64,000 bases of DNA from Plumapathes pennacea (GCA_964036295.1 OZ038464.1:248001-312000), one strand, 5' to 3'. Positions 12,043 through 24,414 are shown, numbered from the stretch's first letter. Numbers and translations are program-made. The notes: generated by a model from the letters alone, not told the origin.

Positions 12043-12118
12043 GGTTTAGATGTGAACTGACAAGTCATCACTTTTCACGTAGCTGTTCAGCAGCGCCTTC
12101 AGCTTTCACTGTTTTGAG
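12043..12118 (+). other. Second non-coding 5' exon of locus A2
   Basis: A 76-base block is bounded by a TTGCAG acceptor and a GAG/GTGAGT donor. It is conserved at 19338-19413, 44044-44119 and 57484-57562, always upstream of a HEPN exon. Its ATG-poor, stop-containing sequence and its position indicate 5' UTR. The intron before it (11141-12042) and the one after it (12119-12848) show no other exon I can support. Confidence 0.6.
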
Positions 12119-12871
12119 GTGAGTGTCTGCTGTTGTGTAGCTTAATGCGAATACGGCCGTCTCTTCGACATTTGTGTCTTTGTTTACGGATTCACTGGAA
12201 CAACCATTTGCCGCACACATTGGTTTTGTGAGCCAGGGGCCTGTACAATGGAATGATTAAATTTTTGAGGCAAGAGGCATGGGTGGATAAGACGGAAATT
12301 TCAAGACTTGTTTTTGTTGGCAATCTCACAAATTAGCCTTCGGGTTCATCCTACCCTGCTAGCAGAGCCTCCAGGTAAATGTCAAGATTCAGCCAACATC
12401 CTCAACTTCCTTTGTTGAGCATGCGTGAGCTCTTCTTCCATGAATGAGTCAAACCAGTTTTTTTGTTCCAATAAACCTGTCAGACAAGTCGGGACTGCCT
12501 TGCATGTGCAGTTCGGTAAACTGCAGACTGTTTTTGTGCCGACAGTGTTCTTTGAAATGAGGCTTTGACAGGCTTGGTCACATAGGGCTTGCCCATGCTC
12601 AATAGAGAATGTGGATCTCATTGGCAGAGGCTTCTTCTCATTTCTAGTATAGAGAGAGTGAAGGAGGTTCTGCCGCAGGGTAGATTTAACCAGTTTACGC
12701 TGGGTACAACTGCATATCCTCTTCCAGGGTGGTGAAGTGAGGGTGTGGGGTCAGTTTATATTGTTTCAGAAATTGTTCTTCACAGTGGATCAAATGTTCT
12801 GAGGAGCTCATTTTTCTGTTTCAATATGGTCACTTTGTATTTTTTCAGTAACTGAGAAGCCTCACACTAAG

Positions 12872-15800
12872 ATGTTGATGACTGACGAACAGAAACGATG
12901 GCTGGTAGTGGGTATATCCTTACATAAAGTACTGGCTCCAAAACTGCGCAGTTATGTGGAAAATGGATTGAACAACCATTACACTACTCTTGATGGCAAG
13001 TGCAGTCTTACAACCCTAACGTATGATAAATGTGTTTGCACATGCAAGTGTAAACTTAAACGCAAAGCTGAATGCAAAGACAAGTGTACATGTGACTGTA
13101 CATGTGGTGCATATGAAGAGCTGCAAGTTCTGAAATTCGAAAATATCAATGGCAATGCTGGAATTGGTAAGAAAAAGGCAGATTACATGAAGTACAACTA
13201 CAACATCAACAATCCCGTGGATCTGGCCAAACTTTACCTCCCAGATTACCTGGCGCGTTTCTGTGGCTTTGATGACTCTCTGGACATGAGTGCCATGCTG
13301 CGACTCCTTGGCTTCTCCAAACCAACTGCACCACCAATAATTATTTTCCCCTCCCCCTCCCCCGTGGTGCCCATTCAAGCTGCAGCTGACGATGTACGAG
13401 AAAATGTGCGAAACGAGTGGGGCCACTGTAACCTGACAGAGTGGACACAAGATTTCTATGACAACTGCTTTGTTAAACAGGAGAAGTTGGTAGAAAGTCT
13501 GAGGTTGGGAGGAGAGGATGAAGCACAACTGAAAGATGAACTGAAGGACTGGCAGTCAAAAGGTGAGTGAAGACCTAGCATTGCCAAGGGGCTATTAGCC
13601 GGCCTGGACACTACTCTAGCTCATCAACTGGATGTGAAAGCAATAGATTTTCAAATCATCTAAACTTCCATTTCATCTTTCAAGTCACCAGAGCAGCTGG
13701 CTGATCCAGACTGGTTTGCACCAGTTTACAGAAACCAATCAAATTTTTAAAATTTATCTTCTGGAAATAGCAGGAAAAAGCATTTTAAAGAGCCAAATCT
13801 AAACTTTTTCCGAGGGAGTATGTCCCCGGACCGCCCTAGAAGCTTGAGCCTTCAGTTCTTATGCATTTGGAAACCTGTCAGAGATTTGTACAGTTCATGA
13901 AGAATTTGTGCTTGCTCCACTTGAATTGCTCGTTGCTCAATTGCTTATACATTTTATAGAGATGCTGCAATAAAATAAATTCTTATTATTGCTCACTTTC
14001 AGGGGAATCTTCTTTTGGGCAGTATGTTACAGTATGAAGAAATTGCCATTTGATAGTTTAATGTAAAGATTTTTGAAGTTATATTCTCAGACACTTCCCT
14101 TATTTCCAACAGCTAGGCCAATGCTAATTTATTTCCTTGGCAGTTTGAAGAAGTAAGAATTGAAGGACAATTTCGTGCTTATATTCTCAGGGTGCATCAT
14201 GTGCATGGGACACATTGTGGATGAAAATCTTCTTCAGTTGGTTCAACAAGAAGTGAAGGACCTCAGTCAGCAGTGCAAGGACCTGTACCAAGAGTTTCCA
14301 GATTTGAAAAACAAGTTGGAAGACACAATAAAGAGATTGAATCAAATGGAGGAGGAGGTCAAGAAGCTGAAAAAGGAGATGACAGAAGTGAGGACAGAAG
14401 TTGGAGAAGTGAGGACAGAGGTTGGAGAAGTGAGGACAGAAGTTGGACAAATATGGCAGAGGTTAGAGGGGCCCATGCCACAAGATGAGAAAGATATGGA
14501 AGGTGATTTAACAGTAAATGTTTCAAAAGAACAGACTTTGTGCTATTCCAAAAACAGACAATCTAACGTGACCAAAAAAATGCCAAAAGAATGCGATTAA
14601 TGGCTTTTCTATCCATTCTGAATAAACTGCTATTTCGTCTATCCTGCCGATTCTGGTACCGGGAGCAGAATGGACAAAATACTATTTTCTTCATTCCGGA
14701 ATTAGAATAGATCCCAAAAGAACGTGCTTTCACGTGCATAGTGGGGGCGGGGAGGGGTGAATAGGTCTGCGGATCGACAGATTTAACCCTAAAATGTGCG
14801 CCGATTTCGAATTTTGTGGATTGATTGATTTATTTATTTTTCGGATTCCCTTAAGATTGAGAAGAGCCACTCAAAAACGTCTGATTTCCGTGCTGCATGT
14901 ATCAGACAGTGCGCTATTAAAAACAGTCAGTTACCAAACGGGCCTTAGAAGAACCAGCTGTAGCCTTTATAAGTTCTATTCACGTCTGGCCCACCCCTCT
15001 CCTAATTTTCTCCAATTTTCACGTTTAATTTTTTTCACCTTTCCCTTGCAGAGCCGCCTCTTCAGACGGAAATCATGGATGAGTACAAAATGCGACATTC
15101 GTGGATTAAGCCCTACCCGGGGCTGGAAGGCTTTCAGCTGGCCTTAAAAGACGTCTTCACAAGACTGAAGATCGTTGTCCGGGAGAAAGGAACGTACGTC
15201 CCTTCTAACAAAACCGTCGGCATGTTTGAGGTATTTGAACCCCACAAACGTTGTGAACATCCAAAAAGAGTGCTGGTCGAGGCCGACCCAGGCATGGGAA
15301 AGACAACTTTCTCCGAGAAACTTTGCCTCGACTGGGCCACGGGAGAAAACATGCAGCCATTTCCCCTTCTTCCTCTCGTCATTTTCCTGAAGTGTCGTGA
15401 CTTAATATCTGATGATATCATGGACGCAATGGTGGATCAGCTGCTCCCGAAAGACGTGCCAAAGAAGGATAAGTCCGCGCTGATTAAGTATGTACAAGAA
15501 AATCAATCCAAAATCCTTCTTGTTGTCGATGGATTTGACGAGCTTCGTAAAGAAGTTGATCTATCCGACCTTATCCAAAGGAAGATCCTGTCCAAGGTTC
15601 ACCTTCTTGTCACCTCTCGACAGGAAGCTGGAATCAGCATACGACAGTACTTTGATTCTCTTTTCGAAATCACTGGATACACCATCAGAGATGCTAAAGC
15701 GTACATCAGAAAGTATTTTGAGTTTATCAAGAAAGAAGAGAAAGGCGAGCCCCTCCTTCAGAAAATCGATGAAACATTTTACGAAAACGGGACAGCTAAA

Positions 15801-16775
15801 GTTAGAGATGCCACTTACCTGAGAGAATTGCTGTCCAACCCTATGAGAACTTCCCTTCTCTGCGCCGTTTCCGAAGACTGTGGCAGCGAACTTCCCACAC
15901 ACCGTACGCAATTGTACACCGAGATAAGCGAGTGTATTTTGAGAAGACACTTCAAGAAAGAAAATCCGGAAGCAGAGATACCAGACGACCCTATAGAGCA
16001 CTACAGAGAAGACCTGCTGATACTTGGTAAGTTGGCTTATCGAGGAATTGAGAATAAGGAGCTCTACTTTGACGCGAAGGAACTTGAAGGTCACTCCCCG
16101 AACATTGCAAAGTTCGGCTTTCTGTCAAAGGAAGCGGCTGCCAGCAAAAGCAAACCCATCCTAAGATACTCTTTTCTTCACTTCACTTTCCAAGAGTATT
16201 TAGCTGCTTTTTATTTAAGTGAGCAGTTTGCCAGTGGAGAAGGTGTAGGCGAGCGTTTGATCAGGGAAATGTCAGTTAAGACACTCAATTTCACGCAAGT
16301 GTTTCGTTTTGGTGCTGGGATTTTGGCGGGAAAACGTGCGACAGCAGTTCTTGATATTTTCACGAAGGGTTTGACCCGAGTTCTCACCAGTTGTTTTAAT
16401 GGAGTTTTAATGTTCTTAATGCTGTGCGATTGTGTACTTGAGAGCAGTGTTGAGGGAAAGTTGGGTCCTGAGCAGAAGCAAATGTGTGCAGCTATCGGTC
16501 AGGAAATTAATTGGGAGTACCTGGACCTGAGTTTGGACTTTGGTGGTGAGAATAATGGGAGATATAAAGTGCTGTGTGAAGTGTTGAAGAACAACAGGAC
16601 AGTGAAAGAACTAGATTTGAAGTTTAACAGCCTAGTTGATGTTAGTTTACTGATGAACTCATTGAAACATAATACTACAATAGATACGTTATATTTGCAT
16701 GGCAACCCCATCATTCATACGACAGCAGAACTGAAACAGCTAAGCCGAAATACGCTCAGAATTATTTTACAGTGA
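12872..16775 (+). CDS. NLR-like receptor A2: HEPN - coiled coil - NACHT - LRR (908 aa)
   Basis: Coding exons are 12872-13562, 14191-14502 and 15052-16775, joined by two phase-1 introns (2727 nt). Residues 1-230 form a DZIP3-like HEPN domain with Arg180-x4-His185, the motif of HEPN ribonucleases. A nine-cysteine CxC-rich insert lies at residues 54-78. Residues 231-334 are a coiled coil ending in three 7-residue EVRTEVG repeats. The NACHT part has a P-loop at about 415-420 (GMGKTT), Walker B at 492-499 (VVDGFDEL) and a VTSRQ sensor near 519-523. About 65 C-terminal residues look like two ribonuclease-inhibitor-type LRRs, short for an NLR. It probably acts as a cytosolic STAND sensor switch. The first ATG follows an exon start at 12849. 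Function is inferred from domains. Confidence 0.85.
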
Positions 16776-17690
16776 CTATGAATGAGACGATTACTACACT
16801 TACTAGCTGGCGTTTTCGGATGACTGTCGAATTAGAGTAATCGTGTAATACTGCTTTGGTTTTGCGTTACTTTGCTAGGCTTTTGGATTAATTGGTCCAA
16901 ACAAGTTTAAACTCTACCAGTTCCTTTCCCGACCCTAGCGGCGTGGAAGTCTGGTCAGCCTACGGCCTCGGTCCGGCGCTTGGAGTCGCGCACCTCTTCT
17001 TGAAATTGCATCAGCTTTGTCTCCATAGTTCAGCGGATTAATATTTGATTACTATTTTTAATACATGTCTGTAGTTAGTTTTAAGTTGATAGAAAGTCAG
17101 TTGTATAATAACATGTACATAACTCTGTTGGAAAAGTGCGTTTTGTTGTTTATTGGAGGAGCTTTCTCCTCCGTTACTTTCACAGAAGTTATTTTCTTTT
17201 CTTCTTTTCACTCCTCTCTTCTTCTCTCGGCTACGTTTTCAAAACGCTAACCATTTGAAATTAGTGACGTGGCGAGTGGAAAGAAGCGGCGGTAAGGAAT
17301 GACTCGACTGCCAACCAAATTCAGCGGTAACACAAGCAGAGCAAGCGTATTTTCTCAGGACGTTTCGCTTGGTCCGCGGTTACACAACACGTTTGCGGAA
17401 ACGCCAAGCCTACGTATAGCCGCTTCCCATCCTCATATCGATCGGAGGGTCCATGAGACTGCGGCCCCAATTGTGTTACGTGACGTCGTCGAATTTAGTT
17501 TGACCGACGACTTGAATTGTGCCGTCATCATTTGCAAACTTTTTCATTCGAACATCTAAGTTGCTGCAAGAACGTGTGCAAAATTTCAAATTGCTAACCA
17601 TACTGAAAGCAAAGATACGGAAGTAGTCCCGGGGGGAAAGGGGGGGGGGGGGGGGGGGGGGGGCGGATATTCTCAAAATTTTGGTTGGTG
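16776..17690. other. 3' flank of A2, shared with A3 and B2
   Basis: The sequence after the stop is repeated after A3 (24415-26000) and B2 (62460-63440). It starts with a fragment related to the TA-flanked MITE end (GTTTTCGGATGACTGTCGAA near 16812) and includes a conserved block near 17385-17500 also found near 25860-25950. A G-run at about 17640-17663 follows. No coding exon is supported. Confidence 0.5.
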
Positions 17691-17697
17691 AGTGTGC

Positions 17698-17845
17698 CGC
17701 CCGGGACTGAAAACCCTTACCCTATTTCAGACCAAATTGTGCAAGTTTTGACCCTATTTCAGACTAAAATGCTAAAATCGATGTCCTATTTTAAACTAAA
17801 ATGCTGAAAGTGATACCCTTTGGGGCGGCACATACCTATATGGCT
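17698..17845. repeat. Short repeat with GC-rich inverted ends
   Basis: About 150 bases start near GTGCCGCCCGGG and end near GGGGCGGCAC, so the ends are inverted repeats of roughly 9 bases. Inside are three related lines built on CCCTATTTCAGAC. It looks like a small non-autonomous element; family unknown. Confidence 0.35.
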
Positions 17846-17859
17846 CATTTATGGGACTG

Positions 17860-18390
17860 CTCCCTCCTGTCGATATTTTAAAACAACTAGAGTGGGATAC
17901 TCTATCCCAGAGAAGATTTAAACACAAAGCCACTATCATGTACAACATAATGAATGACAACACCAAATTATTTAAATATGCTGTTTACAATGAACAACAA
18001 AAATGATCTATATGATTTCCAAGACAATAAATTAAAAATCGCCCCCCACCCCCCCCCCCCCCCCCCCTAAACCGCGAACTGAATTTCTCAGGAAAAACTT
18101 TGGATATATTGGGGCGGCACCATGGAATGAACTACCGTATGAAATCAGGTCTGCAGAATCTTTGGCATCTTTCAAGAGGTCACTTCATTGCCACTGTCTG
18201 CCATCCGATTAATTCTGCCAATAATTTTTTTTTTTTTTTTTTTTTTTACAATTTAATGAAATTTTATTGTAATTCTATAATGTATTCATATTATTCTGTA
18301 TTATTTACACGGCTGACATGTAAACCAACCTTTATATTATTAATGGTCATTCCGCGTCTAAGTAAAGATTTCTATTCTATTCTATTCTAT
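17860..18390 (+). mobile_element. 3' remnant of a CR1-like LINE
   Basis: Two segments translate as the C-terminal end of a non-LTR reverse transcriptase: near 17865-17965 the sequence gives a WDTLSQRRF block, and near 18090-18205 it gives a PWNELPYEIR block typical of these proteins. A C-run (about 18042-18066) splits them. The element ends in a TTCTA microsatellite at about 18368-18390, a common LINE tail. Dead fragment. Confidence 0.65.
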
Positions 18391-19016
18391 ACAGCTGACG
18401 ATGTATTGAAAGGAGAAGTTTGCCTCTGATCCCCAGCTCTGATCAGTGATGGTCTTGTGACTAGTGATGCACGGCTTGCGGTTAGGCATCCAAAGCTCCA
18501 GACTGCAATGGTTATTTGAGCAATTTCCGCTCCTGTGGCCGCTCAAAGTGGAAAATGCGCTATTTACCGTTTCGTTGAACGTGCTTGTCAAAATATCGCG
18601 TGATCCGTGATCGATATTGCGTGATCGGATTATATATCGCACTTACTGGATTGTACAGCCGTCTGTATCGTTCCCGTGTTGTTGTATATATATATACTCT
18701 ACTCGTTTGCAGTCTTATTTACCATTGAGAAGGAGAGACTCTGGGCTCGCGTGTGAGAGCTGTCTCAGTCTGGCAACACTGGAATGTGGTCACGTGATTG
18801 AATTTCGAAAATATACAGGAAGCAGTGCGCTGCTTGTTTGCTGGGAAAGTTTGGGATTTACAGCACAAAGAAAGACTCTGGGCTCGCGTGTAATTTGAGA
18901 GCTGTGTCGGTCTGACAACACTGGAATGTAGTCACATGATCGAATTTCAAAAATATACAGGAAGCAGTGCGCTGCTTGTTTGCTGGGAAAGTTTGGGATT
19001 TACAGCAAAAAGAGAG
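18391..19016 (+). promoter_or_regulatory. Promoter and first non-coding exon of locus A3
   Basis: It is homologous to the A2 promoter block. A clear TATA run lies at 18684-18697 and a CACGTG E-box at 18791-18796. The exon 1 region is tandemly duplicated: 18738-18873 and 18874-19016 are two copies of about 140 bases. The conserved donor is at 19016/19017 (GAGAG followed by GTTAGT). Which copy is used as exon 1 cannot be told from sequence. Confidence 0.5.
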
Positions 19017-19337
19017 GTTAGTAAGTGTTTTTCTTTCCAAAAGAACACGAAAACGATTCGTGAAGTCATGCATTTTTTGTCGCGTACACGGATTTCTCTA
19101 CTTATATGAAGTGAAACTTTGCATAACAACAGTATTGACATGAAGGAAACCAGGGAAGTCTAGCCTTGATTTCGTTGAATAGCGCGATGCTTTAATACAG
19201 CACAAGAGACACCTGATGTTCGGATCAGAATTTCCGCGGTTCGCTTGTTGCAGCGCTCACTGTTTTGCCAAGTCGGCTTGTCGTTATACAGTTGTAATCC
19301 ACTAAATTGATACCTTAATGCGTTTTACTTCTTGCAG

Positions 19338-19413
19338 GGTTTTGACACAAACTTATTAATCACCACGATTTACGTAGCCGTTCAGCAGCACCTTTAGCTT
19401 TCACTGTTTTGAG
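19338..19413 (+). other. Second non-coding 5' exon of locus A3
   Basis: It is bounded by a TTGCAG acceptor and a GAG/GTGAGC donor and aligns with the equivalent exons of A2, B1 and B2. The following intron (19414-19779) leads to the HEPN exon, which begins after a TTTTCAG acceptor near 19779. Confidence 0.6.
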
Positions 19414-19802
19414 GTGAGCGTCTGCTGTTGTGTCTTTGTTGTTGCACCGAATTAACAACCCCTTGCCGCCCGTATTGGTTTTGCAAGCTAGGGGCTTGTA
19501 CAATGGAATTATTTAATTTTTGAGGCAACAAGATAAGGCATGGGCGGGAAAGACGGAAATCTCAAGACTTATTTTTGTCCGCAATCCCACAGAGAATATG
19601 GAGAGGTTCTGCTCGCAGGGTAGATTTAACCAGTTTTCGCTGGGTAACCGCACGTCCTCTTCCAGGGGGGACGTGGAGTGGGATCAGTTTATATTGTTCC
19701 AGAGTGTTCTTCACAATGGATCAGATGTTCTGAGGAGCTCATTTTTCTGTTTCAATATGGTCACTTTGTATTTTTTCAGTAACTGAGAAGCCTCACACTA
19801 AA

Positions 19803-22800
19803 ATGTTGATGACTGACGAACAGAAACGATGGCTGGTAGTGGGTATATCCTTACATAAAGTACTGGCTCCGAAACTGCGCAGTTATGTGGAAAATGGGTT
19901 GAAGAACCATTACACTACTCTTGATGGCAAGTACAGTCTGACAACCCTAACATATGATAAATGTGTTTGCACATGCAAGTGTAAACTTAAACGCAAAGCT
20001 GAATGCAAAGACAAGTGTACATGTGACTGTACATGTGGTGCATATGAAGAGCTGCAAGTTCTGAAATTCGAAAATATCAACGGCAATGCCAGAATTGGTA
20101 AGAAAAAGGCAGATTGCATGAAGTACAACTACAACATCAACAATCCCGTGGATCTGGCCAAACTTTACCTCCCAGATTACCTGGCGCGTTTCAGTGGCTT
20201 TGATGACTCTCTGGACATGAGTGCCATGCTGCGACTCCTTGGCTTCTCCAAACCAACTGCACCACCAATAATTATTTTCCCCTCCCCCTCCCCCCTAGTG
20301 TCTATTCAAGCTGCAGCTGACGATGTACGAGAAAATGTGCGGAACAAGTGGGCCCACTGTAAGCTAGAAAAGGAGTGGACACAAGATTTCTATGACAACT
20401 ACTTTGTTAAACTGAAGAACTTGGTAGAAAGTCTGGGCTTGGGAAGAGAGGATGAAACACAACTGAAAGATGAACTGAGTGACTGGCAGTCAAAAGGTGA
20501 GTGAAGACCAAGCATTGCCAAGGGACCAATAGTCTAGACAGTAACTGTAGCTCATCAACTGGATGTGAAAACGATAGATTTTCAGATCGTCTAAACTTCC
20601 ATTTCATCTTTCAAGTCACCAGAGCAGGGGCTGATCCAGACCAGTTTGCACTGGTTTACGAAAACCAGTCAAATTCTTAAAATTTATCCTCTGTAAATAG
20701 CAGGAAAAAGCGTTTTAGAGAGCCAAATCTCAAACTTTTTTCAAGGGAGCATGTCCTCGGACCCCCTAGAAGCTTGTGCCTTCGGTGCTCACACATTCGG
20801 AAACCTGACAGACTTCTCCTGGATCTGCTTCTGCAGAGATTTGTACAGTTCATGAAGAATGTGTGCTTGTCCACATGAATTGCTCATTGCTCAATTGCTT
20901 ATACACTCTTGGATGCTGCAATAAAATAAATTCTTATTATTGCTCACTTTTAGGGGAACCATCTTTTGGGCAGTATGTTACAATATTAAGAAATTGGCAT
21001 TTGATCGCTTAATGTAAAGATGCCAGCTAGGGCAATGCAAATTTATTTCCCTTGCAGTTTCAAATTGTAAGAATTGAAGCACAATTTGCTTATATTCTCA
21101 GGGTGTGTCATGTGCATGGGCCACACTGTGGATAAAAATCTTCTTCAGCTGGTTCAACAAGAAGTGGAGAACCTCAGTCAGCAGTGCAAGGACCTGTATC
21201 AAGAGTTTCCAGATTTGAAAAACAAGTTGGAGGACACAATGGAAAGACTGAATCAAATGGAGGAGGAGGTCAAGAAGCTGAAAGAGGAGTCAAAGAAACA
21301 AGGAGAAAAAGTAGAGAATCTGGAAGAGGAGTCGAAGAAACAAGGAGAAAAAGTAGAGAATCTGGAAGAGGAGTCGAAGAAACAAGGAGAAAAAGTAGAG
21401 AATCTGGAAGAGGAGTCGAAGAAACAAGGAGAGAAAGTAGAGAATCTGGAGGGAAAGATGACAGAAGTGAAGAGAGACGTTGGAGAGTTAAAGCAGAGGT
21501 TGGATGGAGCCATGCCACAAGATGAGAAAGTAATGAAAGGTGAGCTGAGGGACAGTTTACTATTTGGGCCACATTGAGACGATTATTACGAGAAATAAGA
21601 GTTCCAAATTCCATGTAAATTTTGGAACAGTCATTATTGCGAACGTAAATTCCTTTGAACGAACGCAGATTACTGGTGTATTCATTAGCCCCAATTACAG
21701 AAATATGAAGATTCAATAACGCCAAGGGAACTTCAAAATGACCATGGCAGTATCATTAAAGTGATCGAACGTTCAATAACTATCAAGCAAATGTCAAAAC
21801 GGCACCACATTCACTGACGCTCAATTGAGAAACTTGTGCTCCAATAATTCCGTGGTTTCGGCGTCGCGTAACATCTGCATTTAGCGGTACCATATTGCAC
21901 ATCTTTGAGCTGCGCGAGCGGAATACCTTATCGCCTTAAGTCAAGGCGATACACCCCTGCCTCTGTCAATTTCTTAGGTAGACTGATGCCACGCAAACAC
22001 AAACATAAACGAGAGCACCAAGCGTAAGCGCAAGCACAGGAGTCTATATTTCACAGTGCAGTCATGCTCGACGCAACCGAAAGCACGACGACCAAAATGT
22101 TATCTTTTTGTCGTGTTTTCGTCACTCGTTTTCACGAGCGCATACCGCTTTTTGTTTGCATCGCTCGTGATAGCAACAAAATCTGGGAATATGTGTCGGA
22201 AACCTGTCTACCTGGAGAGGTATTAGCCCTGTGTTTCATATACTATTCCCGTAGTTTCACCAGAAGCAATAGTGTATATAGTATCTGAACACCACAAACC
22301 CTATTCCAGGTCATGTAACATGGTTCATAGGGTGAGGGGGGGGGGGGGGGGGGGGGGGGGAAGGGGTGAGTCTACGGATCCCTAAAAAGCGCGCGGATTT
22401 TGTATTCGTAGACATTTGTTACAGATTTAGGGAATTTCAAAGCGCGGCAGTTCACGGATTTATCTAAATTTTGGAGCAGATTTTGTATTTTTCCTGTTTT
22501 AGAGCATGGATCCTGGACGTTATAATGGTCTATAATCACTTTCGGATGTGAATCAGCGGATTTGATAAAACCTGACGCAGATATATTCTATTCACGTCTG
22601 TCCCACCCCTCACCCCTTAATTTTCTCCAGAGTCCACGTTAAACTTTTTCCTCCTTTCCTTGACAGTTCCTCCTCTTCAGACGGAAATCATGCACGAGTA
22701 CAAAAAGCGACATTCATGGATTCACCCCTTTCCGTGGCTGGAACACTTTCAGCTGGCCTTAAAAGACGTCTTCACAAGACTGAAGATTATTGTCCGGGAG

Positions 22801-24414
22801 AAAGGAATGTACGTCCCTTCTAACAAAACCGTCGGCATGTTTGAGGTATTTGAACCTCACGAGCATGATTGTGAACATCCAAAGAGAGTGCTGGTCGAGG
22901 CCGACCCAGGCATGGGAAAGACAACTTTCTCTGAGAAACTTTGCCTTGACTGGGCCACGGGAGAAAACATGCAGCCATTTCCCCTTCTTCCTCTCGTCAT
23001 TTTCCTGAAGTGTCGTGACTTGATATCTGATGACATCATGGACGCAATGGTGGATCAGCTGCTCCCAAAAGACGTGTCGAAGAAGGACAAGTCCGCGCTG
23101 CTTAAGTATGTACAAGAAAATCAATCCAAAATCCTGCTTGTTGTCGATGGATTTGACGAGCTTCGTAAAGAAGTTGATCTATCCGACCTCATCCAAAGGA
23201 AGATCCTGTCCAAGGTTCACCTTCTTGTCACCACTCGACAGGAAGCAGGAATCAGCATTCGACAGTACTTTGATTCTCTTTTTGAGATCACTGGGTACAC
23301 TATTAGCGACGCTAAAGAGTACATTAGGAAGTATTTTGAATTTATCAAGGAAGAAGAGAAAGGCGAGCCCCTCCTTCAGAAAATCGATGAAGCATTTCAC
23401 GATGACGGAAGAGCTAAAACCGAAGATGCCGCTTACCTGAGAGAGTTGCTGTCCAACCCTTTGAGAACCTCCCTTCTCTGTGCCGTTTCCGAAGATTCTG
23501 GCGGCGAACTTCCCGCACGCCGTACGCAGTTGTACACCGAGATAAGCAAGTGTATTTTGAGAAGACACTTTAAGAAAGAAAATCCAGAAGCAGAGCTACC
23601 AGACGACCCTATAGAGCACTACAGAGAAGACATGCTGATACTTGGTAAGTTGGCTTTTCGAGGAATTGAGAATAACCAGCTGTACTTTGACGCAAAGGAA
23701 CTTGAAGGTCACTCCCCAAACATTGCGAAGTTCGACTTTCTGTCAAAGGAAGCGGCTACCAGCAAAACCAAAGCTATCCTAAGATACTATTTTCTTCACA
23801 AACCTTTTCAAGAGTACTTAGCTGCTTTTTATTTATGTGAGCAGTTTTCCAGTGGAGAAGTTGTAGGCGAGCGTTTGATCAGGGAAATTTCTGTTGGGAT
23901 ATTCAATTTCACGCAAGTGTTTTGTTTTAGTGCTGGTATTTTGGCGGGAAAACGTGCGACGGCAGTTCTTGATACTTTCATGAAGGATTTGACCCGAGTT
24001 CTCTCAACAGATTTAGATTCATTCCTTTTACTGTGTGATTGTGTACTTGAGAGCAGTGTTGAGGAAAAGTTGGGCCCTGAGCAGGTGCAGATGTGTGCAG
24101 CTATCGGTCAGGAAATGCGTTGGGAAAAGCTGTGGCTGCGTAAAATTGGTGATGAGAATAGTGGGAGATACAAAGTGCTGTGTGAAGTGTTGAAGAGCAA
24201 CAGTACAGTGAAATATTTAGATTTGAATTACAACAGCCTAACTGACGTTAGTTTACTGATGAACTCCTTGAAACGTAATACTACATTACGTATCTTACGT
24301 GTGCGTGGCAACCCCATCAATCATACGAGAGCAGAACTGAAACAGCTAAGCCCAAATACGCTTACCATTTACAGTAACTATGACAAAGACGATTACCTCG
24401 CTTACACTTACTAG
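19803..24414 (+). CDS. NLR-like receptor A3: HEPN - coiled coil - NACHT - LRR (959 aa)
   Basis: Coding exons are 19803-20496, 21102-21539 and 22667-24414 (2880 nt, in frame across phase-1 junctions). The HEPN domain carries the CxC-rich insert and RNKWAH as its Arg-x4-His motif. The coiled coil has four copies of a 14-residue KKQGEKVENLEEES-type unit (42 bp) where A2 has 7-residue repeats. The NACHT exon has an intact P-loop (DPGMGKTTF), Walker B (VVDGFDEL) and sensor (VTTRQ), then winged-helix and helical regions and about two LRR units. The stop follows a Tyr-rich tail. With A2 it is one of two loci here without a break. Likely a cytosolic nucleotide-switch immune sensor; ligand unknown. 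Confidence 0.85.
21540..22666 (+). other. Second intron of A3
   Basis: The intron runs from a GTGAGC donor to a TGACAG acceptor. Its first half (about 21590-22040) matches the corresponding B2 intron (60150-60605) but not the A2 intron, which is evidence for a chimeric B2. A G-run lies at about 22330-22362. A short frame at 22064-22288 has no support as a gene. Confidence 0.6.

Noticed and set aside
12382-12621. 79-codon - strand frame, also open at 57829-58068
   Set aside because: It is kept between A2 and B2, but the whole intron is conserved there. Several of the few differences change residues, and no domain is recognisable.
13016-13528. 170-codon - strand frame opposite the HEPN exon
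   Set aside because: It is a shadow of the real exon. Its appearance in B2 as well only reflects conservation of the sense strand.
22330-22362. G-run and C-runs (17640, 18042, 25768, 51043, 60628, 63354) as regulatory quadruplexes
   Set aside because: They are simple homopolymers of variable length at non-conserved positions; some only serve as pyrimidine tracts, and the lengths may be sequencing artefacts.
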